A stretch of DNA of 64,000 bases from Dipylidium caninum (lineage: Eukaryota > Platyhelminthes > Cestoda > Cyclophyllidea > Dipylidiidae): positions 1 to 64,000 of the forward strand of contig QEYB01000921.1 of NCBI GenBank assembly GCA_017562135.1, given 5' to 3'. Positions 51,401-63,300 of this stretch are shown piece after piece (within the stretch, counting starts at the first letter, position 1; each line of letters begins with the position of its first letter). A model generated the notes under the pieces. That model searched no databases. It was not told the origin of the DNA and saw only the letters and a list, made by a program, of their open reading frames with translations. The translations under genes and the position numbers were made by a program.

Positions 51401-52980
51401 CCTCTTACCAACTAAGTCTTCTCGACCATGTCCAAGTGGACTGTGGTCGTCGCGTTGGCGATAGCGAGCCGGAATGAGAGAGCTCAGACGCCCTAGTCAG
51501 GGTGGACGGCGTGGGCGTGGGCATGGACATTTGTGCTCCTCGATGACAATTATGAATGGGGGGCATCCACTTCATTGGACATCTCGTCTGAAAAAAAAAC
51601 GGAAACTCGGGGCATTTATTTGCCTAAACACATTTGTGCCTGTCAGCGAAGGAGCAGTGGCTACCGCAATGTCAACTGAAAATCCACTGCTTCCTTCTCT
51701 AGCTGAGGCAGACGGACGAAAGACTGACCCTTCCCAATATCCCGAGCTGCAGTCGAGTCTCTCGAAGGCCTCAGCGCTTTGCTGGTGGCACAGGAGCGAT
51801 GAAATACACCTTCACGGGCGTAGAATGTACGATCGTGCGAGAGGAGGATGCAGCGGATTGGAAACAGTCCCGGAAAAAAAGGGACCCTGAGTTTCGTCGT
51901 ACTCTGCGGGAGGTAAAACGCAACTCCCGTCATGAGCCAGGAGCGGGGAGCATTCCTCGCCACTTGCCCCGCCACACTGGGTCGCCTAATATCAGAGCTT
52001 GTCAGTTAAAAGTGGTTACGTTTGTTTTTTTTTCGATTTGAATGAGACTGTAAGAGTTTAGATGTGGTTACTGGACTTCGATGTCCCCTTGTAAATTAGG
52101 CCAGATTTTACTGACCTCCCACAGCAGCATGTCAGTGAGTGTGGTGGAGTGGGAAGGGGCTGGGGCCAGAGGGGAAGAGAAATGACACGTCCTATGCCCC
52201 CGCGGCCCTTTCGCGTAGAAAAGCGTCGCACAGGTGCTGAGCAGGTGCCGCGACACAACACGACATGACACGACATGACATGACCTGTCCATAGTGTTGC
52301 GTAAATGGGGCGTTACGAGCTTGCAAATCCACACAAAAACCCAACTCGAATGACAACTGACTCAAGGGAGGGCGATCATCCCACTCTTCAATAAAAAAAC
52401 AAGGGTTTCCGTAGGTCGGGGAAGTGGCCTGGCCGAAATTGCGTCTAATGCGTGACATTTATCATGTTTATGCGAGAAATTGACGAGGCAGTCACGTTTT
52501 GACCAAATCTGGCATCGATGCGTCTCCAGATGGTGCCAAGGCGGACGGCTGACTGCACACTTCCTTCCTCTTCCTTTGCCCCTCTCCCCTCACCTCCCCC
52601 ACCGCCCCCCACCCTGGGGTAGTGAACAGGAGGCGGCAGTTGTTTCGACCGGCAGTGCTTTACGGCTCATTGGGTCCTCGTCCGTCCCACCAAACCCTTT
52701 ACTTGGCGGATCACAAGAGGCCAAACGTGGTATCAACTGCCAATTTGAATCCTAACTCCATGATAATTTCCAGGCGAAAACTTAAGGTTCCTGGCGCCAC
52801 CAGCGCCTATTATTGGAGAGCATACACCTATTTGCCCACACTCAGCTCGATCCCGGAGGGGAGCGAGCACCCACTCGTCTACGCAATCGCCTCTTGAGTT
52901 TTCCTTACAGCCAGAACGTCAGCTTTTGTCACCAGTTGGAGAATTTACAGTAGTACAACTCTGTCTGTCTTTCTTCCATT
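48420..52980. other. Intergenic; anonymous ORFs only
   Basis: The longest frame is 50294-50842 minus (182 codons). Its C-terminal part (50294-50420) lies in AT-richer DNA and contains HFLLRVKKMETNWLNFSEHK and HKKAKGRQDLEKENSPLT, which reads more like protein than most ORFs here. No family is recognised and no splice partner was found. An AC microsatellite lies at 49697-49718. Other ORFs have open antisense frames and are not listed. Confidence 0.4.
49697..49718. repeat. AC dinucleotide microsatellite
   Basis: About eleven AC/CA units without interruption. Confidence 0.95.
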
Positions 52981-53016
52981 GTTCCCAAAAGGTGCCCTAC
53001 CACACAAAACGGTAAA

Positions 53017-53095
53017 ATGGCCTTCATAAATGAATTTTTGTTATATTCCATGGATAAATGGGCCACCGATGGCTGTCTGGGTTTGATTAAGGACG
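53017..53095 (+). CDS. Candidate first coding exon, unknown gene
   Basis: ATG in a favourable AAAATGG context, followed by 26 codons (MAFINEFLLYSMDKWATDGC, then LGLIKD) and a strong GTAAGT donor in phase 1. I could not find a convincing next exon. The region at 53275-53350 downstream holds a CCAAT cluster, which could instead belong to another gene. The product is unknown. Confidence 0.25.
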
Positions 53096-53274
53096 GTAAG
53101 TCTAGTCTATTGAGTAGGAATACGAAACATATTTTTTTTCCATTTTAATTAACGATGCCTGTCTGTTTGATAAATTCCTAAACCAGCCCTGGGGATAGGC
53201 TGGGGTCCCATAAAAGGCGGGAGTCGCAGATACCGAGTCTAAGTGACCGGGACATCGCAACGGACTGAACTAGA

Positions 53275-53350
53275 ATTGGCTAATACTCGCAGGTCCTTTG
53301 CGTTGATTGGCTGCATCACGGCGTCGTGACGGCTGCTTCGATCTGATTGG
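53275..53350. promoter_or_regulatory. Orphan CCAAT cluster resembling the HES promoters
   Basis: Three ATTGGCT boxes at 53275, 53306 and 53346, spaced like those upstream of the HES units. Directly downstream on the plus strand an open frame ends EEISLSKR at GTAAAA in phase 0 (about 53429), like the ends of HES exon 1. It lacks an ATG, and no NMER exon or helix 2 exon follows. It may be the remains of a seventh unit or an unrelated promoter. Confidence 0.3.
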
Positions 53351-53559
53351 CTGCTCGTGGGAGAACAGCTACTGCTGCCTCTTGGTGCTGCGGTCTTCCA
53401 TCAACGCAGTGAGGAAATCTCCCTGTCGAAGCGGGTAAAAGTCTTCATGTGCTGCCCTCGTCAGTCGACCATTCACTGTCGCGCCTGTTGTGGCTTGAGA
53501 AACACCTCTGTCATTAGATTCACCATAGAGACCGTGGAATAACAACTTATGAACCTGTT

Positions 53560-56500
53560 TAAGAACCTACAACCACTTATAGAAGAATACTTCATGATGC
53601 AGCGCAAATAGTGGACGTCTTCTAGGTGCAGGTCACTCGGAGGTGGTTATAAATAATCGAGGAATGAGGCGAAGAAGTTGTGCTGCTCAACTCACTTGGT
53701 TTTATTGGTGGGAAGGAACACAACAGATATTTAAACAGCAAGAAGATATCGTTAAAAGCAAACTTTACAGGAGAACCTAGCCTCTTCACGGCTGCGTAAA
53801 ATAGTCCACTTTAGAGGGATTCATGTATGCCCGTGGTCGTGGCACCGGCGTAAGAACAGACATGCCCTCAGAATGGCCGACCCGTCTTGTCCCCTTTGAG
53901 GAGTCCACCTAGCAGCGCGGTCGTATGCCCTATGGCTTTCCCAAAAAGTGAATTCAGCCGACTGCTCACTTTTGTTACTATTTTTCGAACACGCATTCCA
54001 GTGTAACGTCCCGGTCCACAGGGGAATTGGTGGACTGCGGAGTGAAGTCACTTGTTTCAGACCAATGTCGCGAATGCAGAACTGGGACAGGCCTAAAGAC
54101 GGTTATGCCGCATAAATAGGGGAGGGTGAATGGACATTCGGGGAGTGAATCGTACCGGTACGACGTTAAGGCGGTCATCGCCACGTTGTGCTGGCATAGC
54201 AAAACATGGGCGAGGTTGAATCCACCTGTGGAGTATCTCTTTTCCGAGTTTGCCCTAAAAATTTGGGCTTTCTGTGAGATCAACAGCGAGGGAGTCCTCG
54301 GCTCTCCTCAGAGAGGAGGCGACACAGTTCATCACATTTGTTAAAAATGAGCTCTCCAGTGCAGTTAACGCTGAATACTTGGCCGGGAATTCAACCTTCA
54401 CTCCGCGGCCAAATATGAGTTAACTTCAAGTTACTTTCGACAGTTTTCAGGATTTTCGTTTGATCTCTCGCTGTTCAGAATCGGGCACCCGGCGGGGTGG
54501 GCAAAGGCGGGGGGCGGAGGGGCTGCAATCGCTTGTCAACGTGGGGACTTTGGCAAGGTGAGACTCCGACAAACACGGGAGGTCAGCGGGAACACAAGCT
54601 ATCTGATCGAGGGCTTATTTTGACTGCTGACTGGCATCACCTCCTTGCCGCACCGCCGCAGTTTATCTTGCCCCCACGAGTGAACTCCCCCACATTTGGT
54701 CCTCGTGTATACTTTTATCGCACACATTGGAGGAGTTTTCCTTCCTCCAATGTGTGGAATAAAGCGTCGAAGACCCGAGGCACAACTGGGAGAAGGAGGA
54801 CTGCCCACCGCTTCTGTTTGTGGGAGTTAGGAGTTTCGACGCAGCAGCGGTGCTTTTTTGTACTACACGAGCGTCCGCTGAAGCCCCCGTTGACGAGGGG
54901 ATCAGGCGCCGAGTGCGTCGGTCGGACGAAGCCGGGGGGGCCCTTCGTCTCCGATGCGGAGGTGGTGGACACCGAAGTGTTGGATGAGGTAGTTGACGCC
55001 GTCGGAGGGGCGGCACCGAGGACTGGAGGACTCTATCCTGTCAACCGCTGTGAAGATGAATGCTTTCCGTAGGCCATGAAGTTGACGCAGCCAGTCAGAC
55101 GGGGCTGTGGTCGTGGAGACCGTTGGAGCGTGCTTCACTGGGCCTTGCGACACAGTTGCCAAGCATCCCAATCGTCTGAATATCCAACGTCTTTGCATTC
55201 TCGTCCCGCCAAATCCAGTTGTGCATCTGGAATGGAATGAGGGAACCCGCGAGGAGGACGACACGGTGAGCTTCACTGAGGACCCGAGAGTTAGTCGAAA
55301 CGCGAGGTGGGAGGACCTTCCCTCTCCGACCCAAGAGGAGCCCGGCGACCGCCAAGAGTGGGCGGAGTGGGCAGACCGCCGCGGCATCAGGATGGAGGGC
55401 GCTTGTCCACGTACACATGGGGCAGGTTCGTTCCAAAACTGCATTCTAGAGACAGTGAATAGGCGTGGATAGAACGTTTCGCTCTGAATAAAGGTCTCCA
55501 AAGCGGAATTTCCCCAAATCGCGAGGGAAATCAGTGTGGTCAAGGCCGGTCAAAAGCCAGGGAAAGAGAGGCCGCGGCGAGGGGGCCGCAACTCCTCCCA
55601 GTTCGTCAAGGGCGCCGCCCTCGTTCCATGGACTGAATATTCCGGAAAATGGAAGGAAAAAACGTAGATTCGAGAGTTAACTGGAAAGAGAAAGGCTGCA
55701 AGGGCGCCAATCCTCTCCCAAAAGAGAAAACACGCGCACTCAAAAGTTAATGAGCGGTAGAGGAAACACGTCCAGCTCTTCAATCACGGCCCATTTGTAG
55801 CCTTTATGTGGCTCCTGTTGATCGGCACGGGTGTGTGAGGAAGTCGCCCTGGTGACTGCCACTTAGTCTTTTAACTAATAAGGCGCCACGAGGCGGACGC
55901 TCGTTTGCTCCTCCTCCGCTGAACCAGTTGCCATGGCAAGGGAAAGCGCAACACGTCGACAGATGGCCACTGGGGGGCACGGGGAGCGCGGAGGTCCGCC
56001 TCACTTCGTCTCAGCGCCCAATGCACAGGGCCAAACAGGTGGGTGTGCGTGTGGAGAGGGACGAAGCGAAATGCCGGTCTCGCAGTCGCTCACCCGGAAA
56101 TCTTCAAGCAACAATGGCATGTCTTCATTCTCTCTTGCAGAGTGCAAATGAGGAGACGACATGATGCTGAAGATGTTTACAGACAAGCGGGTAAAGCTCC
56201 AGGGTACCACTGTTGCCGCACCTCCAATTTCTGTCTGATTTCCGAAATATTGTCCAAATCTGTGGTCGGGAAACATGAAGGAGGAGGAGGAGGAGGAGGA
56301 GGAGGAGGAGGAGGAGGAGAGGAAGAGGAAGAGGAGAGGAGGAGGAGTCGGGGAGGAGGCTGTAGTCCACGTTGATTATTACATCCCCAAGTTTTCGGCT
56401 GCCATCGTGTACGTAGACCTGAATGCCTGGGCTTAGCCAAGGCTTTAACGAAGACACCTCCTCCTCCTCGACTGTTAATCAGGTCTTAAGGCGGCGAGAA

Positions 56501-58600
56501 GGGAGAGACGAGAGATTCCATCTGCCGACACGACTTCCGCGGCTGCATGCCTTGGAGAGGTGAAAGATGACGAAGACGCCTGGACTGGACCCTGAACAAC
56601 CCGCCATTCGCACTCGATTCGCTCCCTGTGGTCTAAGCAAAAATGTCAAAATTTTTGCATTATCAGTCGGCTGTAGAAAACGATGCTTTGGTATCGAGAA
56701 TGAGTTAAACCGTCTGTGTCCCGGTCGAGGCGAATTGTTAATAAATTCCACGCACATTTTGAGTAGAAGGTGGGAGATATTCCCCAAGATTTGCAGCCCG
56801 CTCGGTGTCCTCAAGACTGGGGGGCGTCGGGTCCGGGAGGTTTCCCCTGAGACGGAGACACACGGGTAGATGGTGGGACTCCAGCCGACTGTGGCAGCAG
56901 ATGAGGCGACCGCGGGAAGGAGGTGGCCACTCAACCCGACAACTGCTCCCAAACCTTCCTTCCGGCGCCACTGACGGCACTAAAGGAGACGCGAATAACG
57001 CGGCCTTATTTCCTCTCTCTCAAGCGTCTACTCTCCAGCAGAGGTGGCGTTGCATATTGTTGGTAGGATGAACGAATTAAGGTCTCACCGCCGTGTGCCT
57101 TTTTTTAGTTAAAACTGTGGGTATAAATGTATTAGGGAAAAAGTGAGAGAAACACTTAATTACTTGCATCTCAGACGATTGGCTCTATTGAGATGGGAGC
57201 CTTTACACGAGGCAGCCAGGTGCTTGCGGACATATGGGGGAGTACCTAGCCTATGCTGTCTCAAAGAATTTGGACTTTTGCGCGTCGATTAGGCGTTTAG
57301 GATCAAAGAAAGCCGCTTCCTTTCGTCACATCTCGGTGTGGCCACATGACACTACTAAAGATTTGGTCTATGAGGTGTAAAGGAAAGGGACCATTGTAAA
57401 AATGGGAATGACCCTTATGACATGACTAGACCTTCAACATCGACGCAACGTTCCGGTGAAATTCCAAGTTGTGTCTCTCACTTTGACGATATCGCAAATG
57501 CGAGGCGCAAATTGCTTAACGCGGTATCGGGGAGCGGCAACTAATATGCCTCAAGGTGGTTACCTTCATTACGAACAATGGCTCACTTTTGTAAGGGTTC
57601 GTTGACCTGATCCATGGAGGGAAGATAGATGTGGGCGGAGACACATTTTTATGAGAACCCGTAAATGGAAAAGGAAAACTAACAGGTACTGCTGGATCTT
57701 ACTCTCTGATGGCGGACTTTTTGTCGTGAAATCTCAAAATTGTCCCCTTTGCATAGATACGGTACTACATTGCCACGGCAAAGGTTAGGACGCCATTTGG
57801 CGTGATGAATTAGTATTCTAAGATGGCTCTTCCTCATTGGACTTATAATGGGGCCGAATGCCGCCATCTGAGTAGTGGTAGGCAAAACAGTTGCATATGA
57901 AAAACTGCCTAATCAAAATTTTTAAGTAGCAAAAATATTACACTCATTTCGGCTTTGCACTCCGACGCCATACATGGTTTCCACCACCGCCAAAGACGGT
58001 CAAACAAGGTGTTCCATGTATAATCAAAAATATCATCGGATGCATCACGAAACACTAACCATTGTCCACTTTCACATAGTGTTTGGCAATTACCCAAAGT
58101 TCTGACGGTTGTCACGTTTAGGAACGGCCGAATAAGAGACCGGACTTTAATGTTGTATGGGACAGTTGCATATGAAATCTACGCTACCAACTAAAGGTGG
58201 ATTTTATTACGCTTTCAGACACAACCTACCCGCAATGAAAAATTATTTGACATTTGTTCCCAAAGACAGTTGTGTATAACGCAAGACAAACATGCGATCA
58301 ACTTGCTCTCAAGGCTAGAGCATTCACCTAAATGATTTGGGCTGTCACATTTATAACTATATTATCTACATGAAGTTATGATGCTGATATGGACCCATCC
58401 ATTGGCTACACTCATTGGCAAAAACATTTTCCGCCTGACCAAAATACTTCTAGGGAGTAGGTTCCGTTACCGAAGTATCGAAAGGGCCGAAGATGCAACA
58501 GATTGAAGCTCTCTGAAGGTGACGAACCACTTGCGGTGTAATAAAACATTCCCACCCCGTTTATTTCATTCTATTTACCCAAGCGGGAACCCACAAAAGT
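53560..58600. other. Intergenic; overlapping long ORFs, none recognised
   Basis: At 54497-55543 long frames are open on both strands: plus 54497-55072 and 55107-55472, minus 54902-55543. The plus frame 55107-55472 is acidic and polar (for example LEWNEGTREEDDTVSFTEDP) and may be an exon, but no homologue comes to mind. A GGA/GAG microsatellite lies at 56278-56345. From about 57.0 kb to 58.6 kb the DNA becomes AT-richer and nothing is seen. Confidence 0.4.
56278..56345. repeat. GGA trinucleotide microsatellite
   Basis: About 68 bp of GGA units with GAA interruptions. It produces runs of Gly, Glu or Leu in overlapping spurious ORFs. Confidence 0.95.
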
Positions 58601-58660
58601 TTCTGCACTAGTTTTAGACGAATCTGATACAATTTATTTAAAATAACAGGTACAATTACT

Positions 58661-59272
58661 TCATATAGGAGACTCTTTTTTATTGTGTGCGTCACTAAAA
58701 CCGCCCAACTCCTCAATTTTTGGGCGTTTTGAAGGATCTAATTTCCGTGGGTGAGAAAATAAATCGTCAGATATGGTGTCTTCGGAGTCAGAGGCGTCTG
58801 ATGACGAATCGCTTCCATTGCTACCACTCTCTGAGGGAGTATCAATTGCTAGAAGCAAGTTGTCACCAATTGATTCGTCTTCTTTAGGAATATACAAATC
58901 CTGCCCCAATAAAGTAGGCAAATTTAATTAAAAAAACCGGAAAGGAGGGGGGGGGAAATGGTTCGCGCTACTCTATCACGATAAAGTGCTTCAACCAAGT
59001 AAAGCCCACAAACAAATGACAAGAAGAGTTTTGTAACTCGTTTCTAAAAGCTTTAAATCACAGTTTCACTATACCAATTCAATGTGTTGTCGATCGTCAT
59101 TTGGATTTTCGAAGTCAGTAGGCGGTTCGGAGGACTCTGCCACTTGCAGAAATTCTTGGACACGGCTAAGCACTAAAGCAAAGCGTAAACTGTTTGTGGG
59201 CTTACGAGACCGAGTACTTCCTACATTTGGAGGCGCTGTCTTCCCTAGGAACTTCAGGTCCTGGAGCCTCAT
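58661..59272 (-). CDS. NOPCHAP1: NOPCHAP1-like small acidic protein, 145 aa
   Basis: Two exons: 59075-59272 (66 codons, start ATG at 59272, MRLQDLKFLGK) and 58661-58900 (79 codons plus stop). They are joined in phase 0 across a 174-nt intron with donor GTATAG and acceptor GGGCAG. The protein has VLSRVQEFLQ, then DFENPNDDRQHIEL followed by DLYIPKEDES, then an acidic Ser-rich stretch (SDSSSDASDSEDTISDDL) and a basic end containing RPKIEELGG. This order (LDxVQxFLP, an IExxD then I-x-M/L-D stretch, acidic Ser run, KIE near the end) matches NOPCHAP1 (C12orf45, DUF4598), a chaperone for box C/D snoRNP assembly that acts with R2TP, as I recall that family. It is shorter than the human protein (about 185 aa). 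An extension upstream of the ATG is open in frame but has no ATG. It is divergent from the arfaptin gene, with 235 bp between the two ATGs. Confidence 0.6.
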
Positions 59273-59507
59273 GCTTTGCGGAGACAATTTTATGAAACCC
59301 GCACTGACTGTTGCGGCCTTGACAGCCAGCAGTAAAGATATCACTTGTTGTAATCTTATTAATAAGATAATGTTTAAAAAATTACAAATAAAAATTTTTT
59401 GAAATATGGCTTAAGAGAATGTGTTATAATTGATCAGGGTTCGCCCCGTGACACGACTTTAAGCCCTTACTGCAAGGCTAAGCTGACCCAAGTCTCCACT
59501 CTTCGAT
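59273..59507. promoter_or_regulatory. Divergent intergenic region, probable bidirectional promoter
   Basis: 235 bp separate the start codons of the NOPCHAP1-like gene (minus) and the arfaptin gene (plus). The left half is AT-rich. No TATA or CCAAT element is convincing. The role as a shared promoter is inferred from the head-to-head layout only. Confidence 0.35.
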
Positions 59508-60321
59508 ATGTCGGTTGCGGACGGCGTCGCAGCAAATTCACGCTCAGATGTACTAGGCGAAGTTCAGAGGGGGAATAATATTGGTGTGTGACTCGTTTTT
59601 ATTACACTCGAGACTGGCCCTAATATGCGCTGTGCATTCGCCACTCTCATTTCATGTCTGCCTTTGTTTACGAAGATATCGAAGAGTCTATAATTTCCCG
59701 ACCTCACATATGTGCCATTAAGTATATGAGGGATTTTAAAGCCTCCCAGAGCACACGAATTAATTTACGTAATCTGTTAAAAATCTTATTTCAAGGAGGC
59801 TCACGATTGGTACTTAGTTTGATAGCTTGGAATCTTCACCTGGACAAATTTTTCGGTTTATCGCATGAACAAGACACATTCACCACGGTATTAATACCCT
59901 CTAAATATCGACAAAAGTCGAAAAACCTCATTGGAGGTAACATTGAGATGGAATGAATGAACGTTGAAGAATTACCTGGTTTAATAGCACGTGGTCGTAG
60001 CCTCCACGTTTTCCTGATAACTTTACTTCGTGCGAGCTACCTGTTTCCGATCGTTTTCCAAGGTCCGCACGACTGTTATCATTTGTTTTCATAAACCGAG
60101 ATAATCTTTTAAAAAGGAAATTTTATTACAGTGAATTCGGGTACGAAAGTTCAGAGGGGCCTAGGGAGTAACGGCTCCCTTGATCTACCTGGAAAGATTG
60201 AAAATTTAAAGGCATGGAGCACGACGGCGATGAAGTGTACAAAGCAGGCAATTGAGGAGAAACTGGGCACCACTTCTCCGACTCGTGATCCTGAAATTGA
60301 GAGCAAAATTGAGGAGATCAA
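59508..60321 (+). CDS. ARFIP: Arfaptin, first two coding exons (3-prime partial)
   Basis: Exon 1, 59508-59583, starts MSVADGVAANSRSDVLGE and ends in phase 1 at GTGTGT. Exon 2, 60132-60321, follows acceptor TTACAG and completes the split codon in frame. It ends in phase 2 at GTAGGT. Exon 2 encodes KIENLKAWSTTAMKCTKQAI, then EEKLGTTSPTRDPEIESKIE. This matches the start of the arfaptin AH/BAR domain, where vertebrate proteins have a K..VKKW....YKCTKQ..SE+.GRGSRTVDLELE.QIE pattern. Arfaptins bind Arl1, Arf/Rac GTPases and PI4P at the trans-Golgi. The segment before the domain is about 47 residues, shorter than the roughly 110 in the human proteins as I recall. No further exon was found up to 64000, so the remainder lies beyond a long intron or outside the window. 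Exon 1 is less certain than exon 2. Confidence 0.68.
59654..59956 (+). CDS. Anonymous 100-codon ORF in arfaptin intron 1
   Basis: ATG-initiated frame (MSAFVYEDIEESIISRPHIC) in AT-rich DNA, where 100 codons without a stop are less expected by chance. It lies wholly within the inferred intron 1 of the arfaptin gene, on the same strand. No family is recognised. It could be an alternative exon, a nested gene or chance. Confidence 0.25.
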   Translation: MSAFVYEDIEESIISRPHICAIKYMRDFKASQSTRINLRNLLKILFQGGSRLVLSLIAWNLHLDKFFGLSHEQDTFTTVLIPSKYRQKSKNLIGGNIEME

Positions 60322-60329
60322 GTAGGTTG

Positions 60330-63300
60330 TCCTCATTTTCGTTTTGCTCTCGTTATCGCTGCTTACGCCTCCAAGGTGACTGTCTTATTAGTGAAAGAAA
60401 TATGGTCATCTGTGACATCACATCTATTTGTTGCACTTATCCAAATTCCGATATCTTGGCACAGAGTGATGCCTCAAATTGATCTCTTATGGCTAGATTT
60501 TCCACTATTCCACTTTTCTTCATATGCGTAAAAGACATTCTTATACATTCATTAAGAGATAACGAATTTGCCTTCTTTTTTTGTTTTAACACCTAGTAAA
60601 TCCCAATAAAGTAGAGTTTTTTTGCCCCGCTCTATACATATTATTTACTGTTTACCTTAAATTCACAGGCAGATGTTTCGTAATGAATAATTTGTGTACA
60701 AAAGTTCACTTTGCCGTGTTTGTTTCCTCCGTTATCTGTTATGATAATTCTTTTTTTACACGTTCTTTGCGACTTGTATTCACGTTCTCTACGTTTTTTG
60801 GTGGTGGTCAGATTTTTTTGTCTACTATAGTTTCTGACGGTGACAAATGGAACTCTTCTCGTGGCTGTGTACAAATATTCGGCTTTCACCAGCTATTACA
60901 GTCACATCATTTATTTGCTGGTTTTATTGAGGCATCTATTTTTAAATTCCCCCCGATAATCACTGTTTATTTCGTCATATATCGAGAATATTGGTATAGC
61001 ACTTTGGGACAATGATTGTTTTATGCTCAGACGAGTAGATATTCATCAGTAATTGTTGTCCTTTACTCCCCGAGCATTTGTGGATTAAAATTCATCGTAG
61101 GAGGTTGACTATTGCAATAATACATAATATTAACAAAGTAGGAACTTTTCAACCAAGTATTTAAGTGGATATCCTCTTATGGCCTGGTGAAGTTAGCAGT
61201 CTGTATGTCTTGCTGATTCTATCAACCACTTTGTTATGCGGCTGAACCAGAACTGAACGAAATCTCATTTCTGGTCATTCGGATTATCATCTTTCCCCTT
61301 TTGTCTTAATTACCCTCTGTTAGCATACCGTAAAGTATTTTACATGTAGGACAAAGTTATGCTTGAAAAGGTAAACCTGTTATCTACAACTTGTCTAGCA
61401 GTATAGCCAAACCACATTTTAGATTCTTGGGGCTTGAGCTGTCGACACGAAATTTTGTGTTTACGTCTCCACATCCACAGTGATCCAGTTCAGATACCCA
61501 GCCTTAAATCCACTTATTATTTCGCACCCCCGCACACATACAACCACATTTTAATTCTTTTATGCGCGTCTCATCTATTCATTACTTTCGTTTTGCCTAA
61601 AAGGATACGAGTTGAACATTATATCTGATGGAATCCACTTTTGGCCATGGATTTATGCGCTTTTACCTTGGTTTTGATGGCCATTAGTGTGTCTATAAAA
61701 GTTATGAAACCGCAGAATCTAATGGGCTTTTGCTCCTCTCTTCTACTTTTTGTGCTTTTAAAATGGTAATTTTAATGAATGAGTTAATCCTGAGTCCATC
61801 AGCTCTAGAGTAGACAGAAATAGAATCCACTGTTGACGCTTAGACTTTTTTGTGGCCTAAGAAGACCTATAGAATGATTTGCGCAGTTGTCAAAGTGTGT
61901 TGCCACCTGTCCTTTCATTTTGTGTCCAGGTCACGCCTTTGAGCGGGGGTTGATGTCAAAGTGCAGACGTAAACGTTCTGCCTTTCTTGAGGTCTCAATC
62001 TTATATCGCACTGAGTGTGTTCGCCTCTTTTTAAATGTTCCCTCTACCGCGAGGCGCAGAGGCATAGGAACAAGAGGCGGCCCCAGGCTGGGCTAGAATC
62101 ACTGAGCTGCAATAATACGAAGATAAATGGAACTCGGAGTTATGACAACAATATATGACGTAGACACGTGCATGATGCTATCAACGTTCGGCCTAAGGGT
62201 TGCCTATGCCCACTGGCTCAGTGGGCAGTGAATGCAAAAGACCATCTTAGTTATTTTCCCACTGCTTTACCTTATGCCATATTTTCCCACTGCTTTACCT
62301 TATGCCATCTGCGACCGCAATTCGTCGAAAAAAATCTGATAACCAGGCATTTCATCACTCCCATTCACACGAAACTCAATCAAAATTTTGGTTTCCAGTG
62401 TGTTTGTAAAAAAGTGTAAAGGGGTATGAAAATGAATAATTTTGTGGAATGATTGACCAGCCCCCTTCCTTGTCCCGTCTCCAAGCATCGCAGCCTAAAA
62501 TGCCAAACCAGACTGCCTCATTGAGTTGAGTAGCTCTAAGAAGCGCTGGCTTCGATGTGAATGGACGTGGAATCTGCTTCCACTCTCCTCGAGTTGACAA
62601 CTCACCTTCTAACATCGCCCACCGACTTGGCGCACTCGCTTGTCTACCGACTTATCACACGGGGCCGCCATTTGTGTGCTTTGTCGTTTTCTCTAACATC
62701 ACCGCACTAAACGCATCTATCAACTAAATCACCGTCCCACTTGGCCCAAATTTAGTGTATAGTTGTTAAGTTGTAACCTTGAGAGACCACAATACAATTA
62801 GGAACTTTTATTGAGCATAACATGGGTGAGTCTTTGGAACCGCTAGTTTAGCTCTTTCCCGGTTTGGTCCCTTTGCCAACAGTCATGAGTTTACTGTTCG
62901 CCCGTCCCACGCGAATGTTAGACAGGTCTAAACGTGGACACCTTATTATTTCCGGTTTCTAGGTTGAAGTGAACCCATGTATCGTTGCCATAGCGCCTTA
63001 CAAACATGGTAACTGCAGTTGTCCCGCCAGTACTTATATTCCCTACTGAAAGTCATTTTCAGCAGTGTAGACGAAATTCACCTTTGGACTTAAAGTCACA
63101 TCGCGGTAGTTTATATTTGTCGTGTGCGGAAGAAGCACTTCTTCAACAGCACTTTTGCTGTGCACGCACACTTGATTCTCCCATGCCTCCACGGTGGTTG
63201 CATCGAAGCGAGGAATATGCACGGAGGGGCAGGAGTGACTATGGTGAATTCTCACGCCACCACGGAGTTCCGAGTGGGCTTCGGTTAGCAGTGGCCCTGC

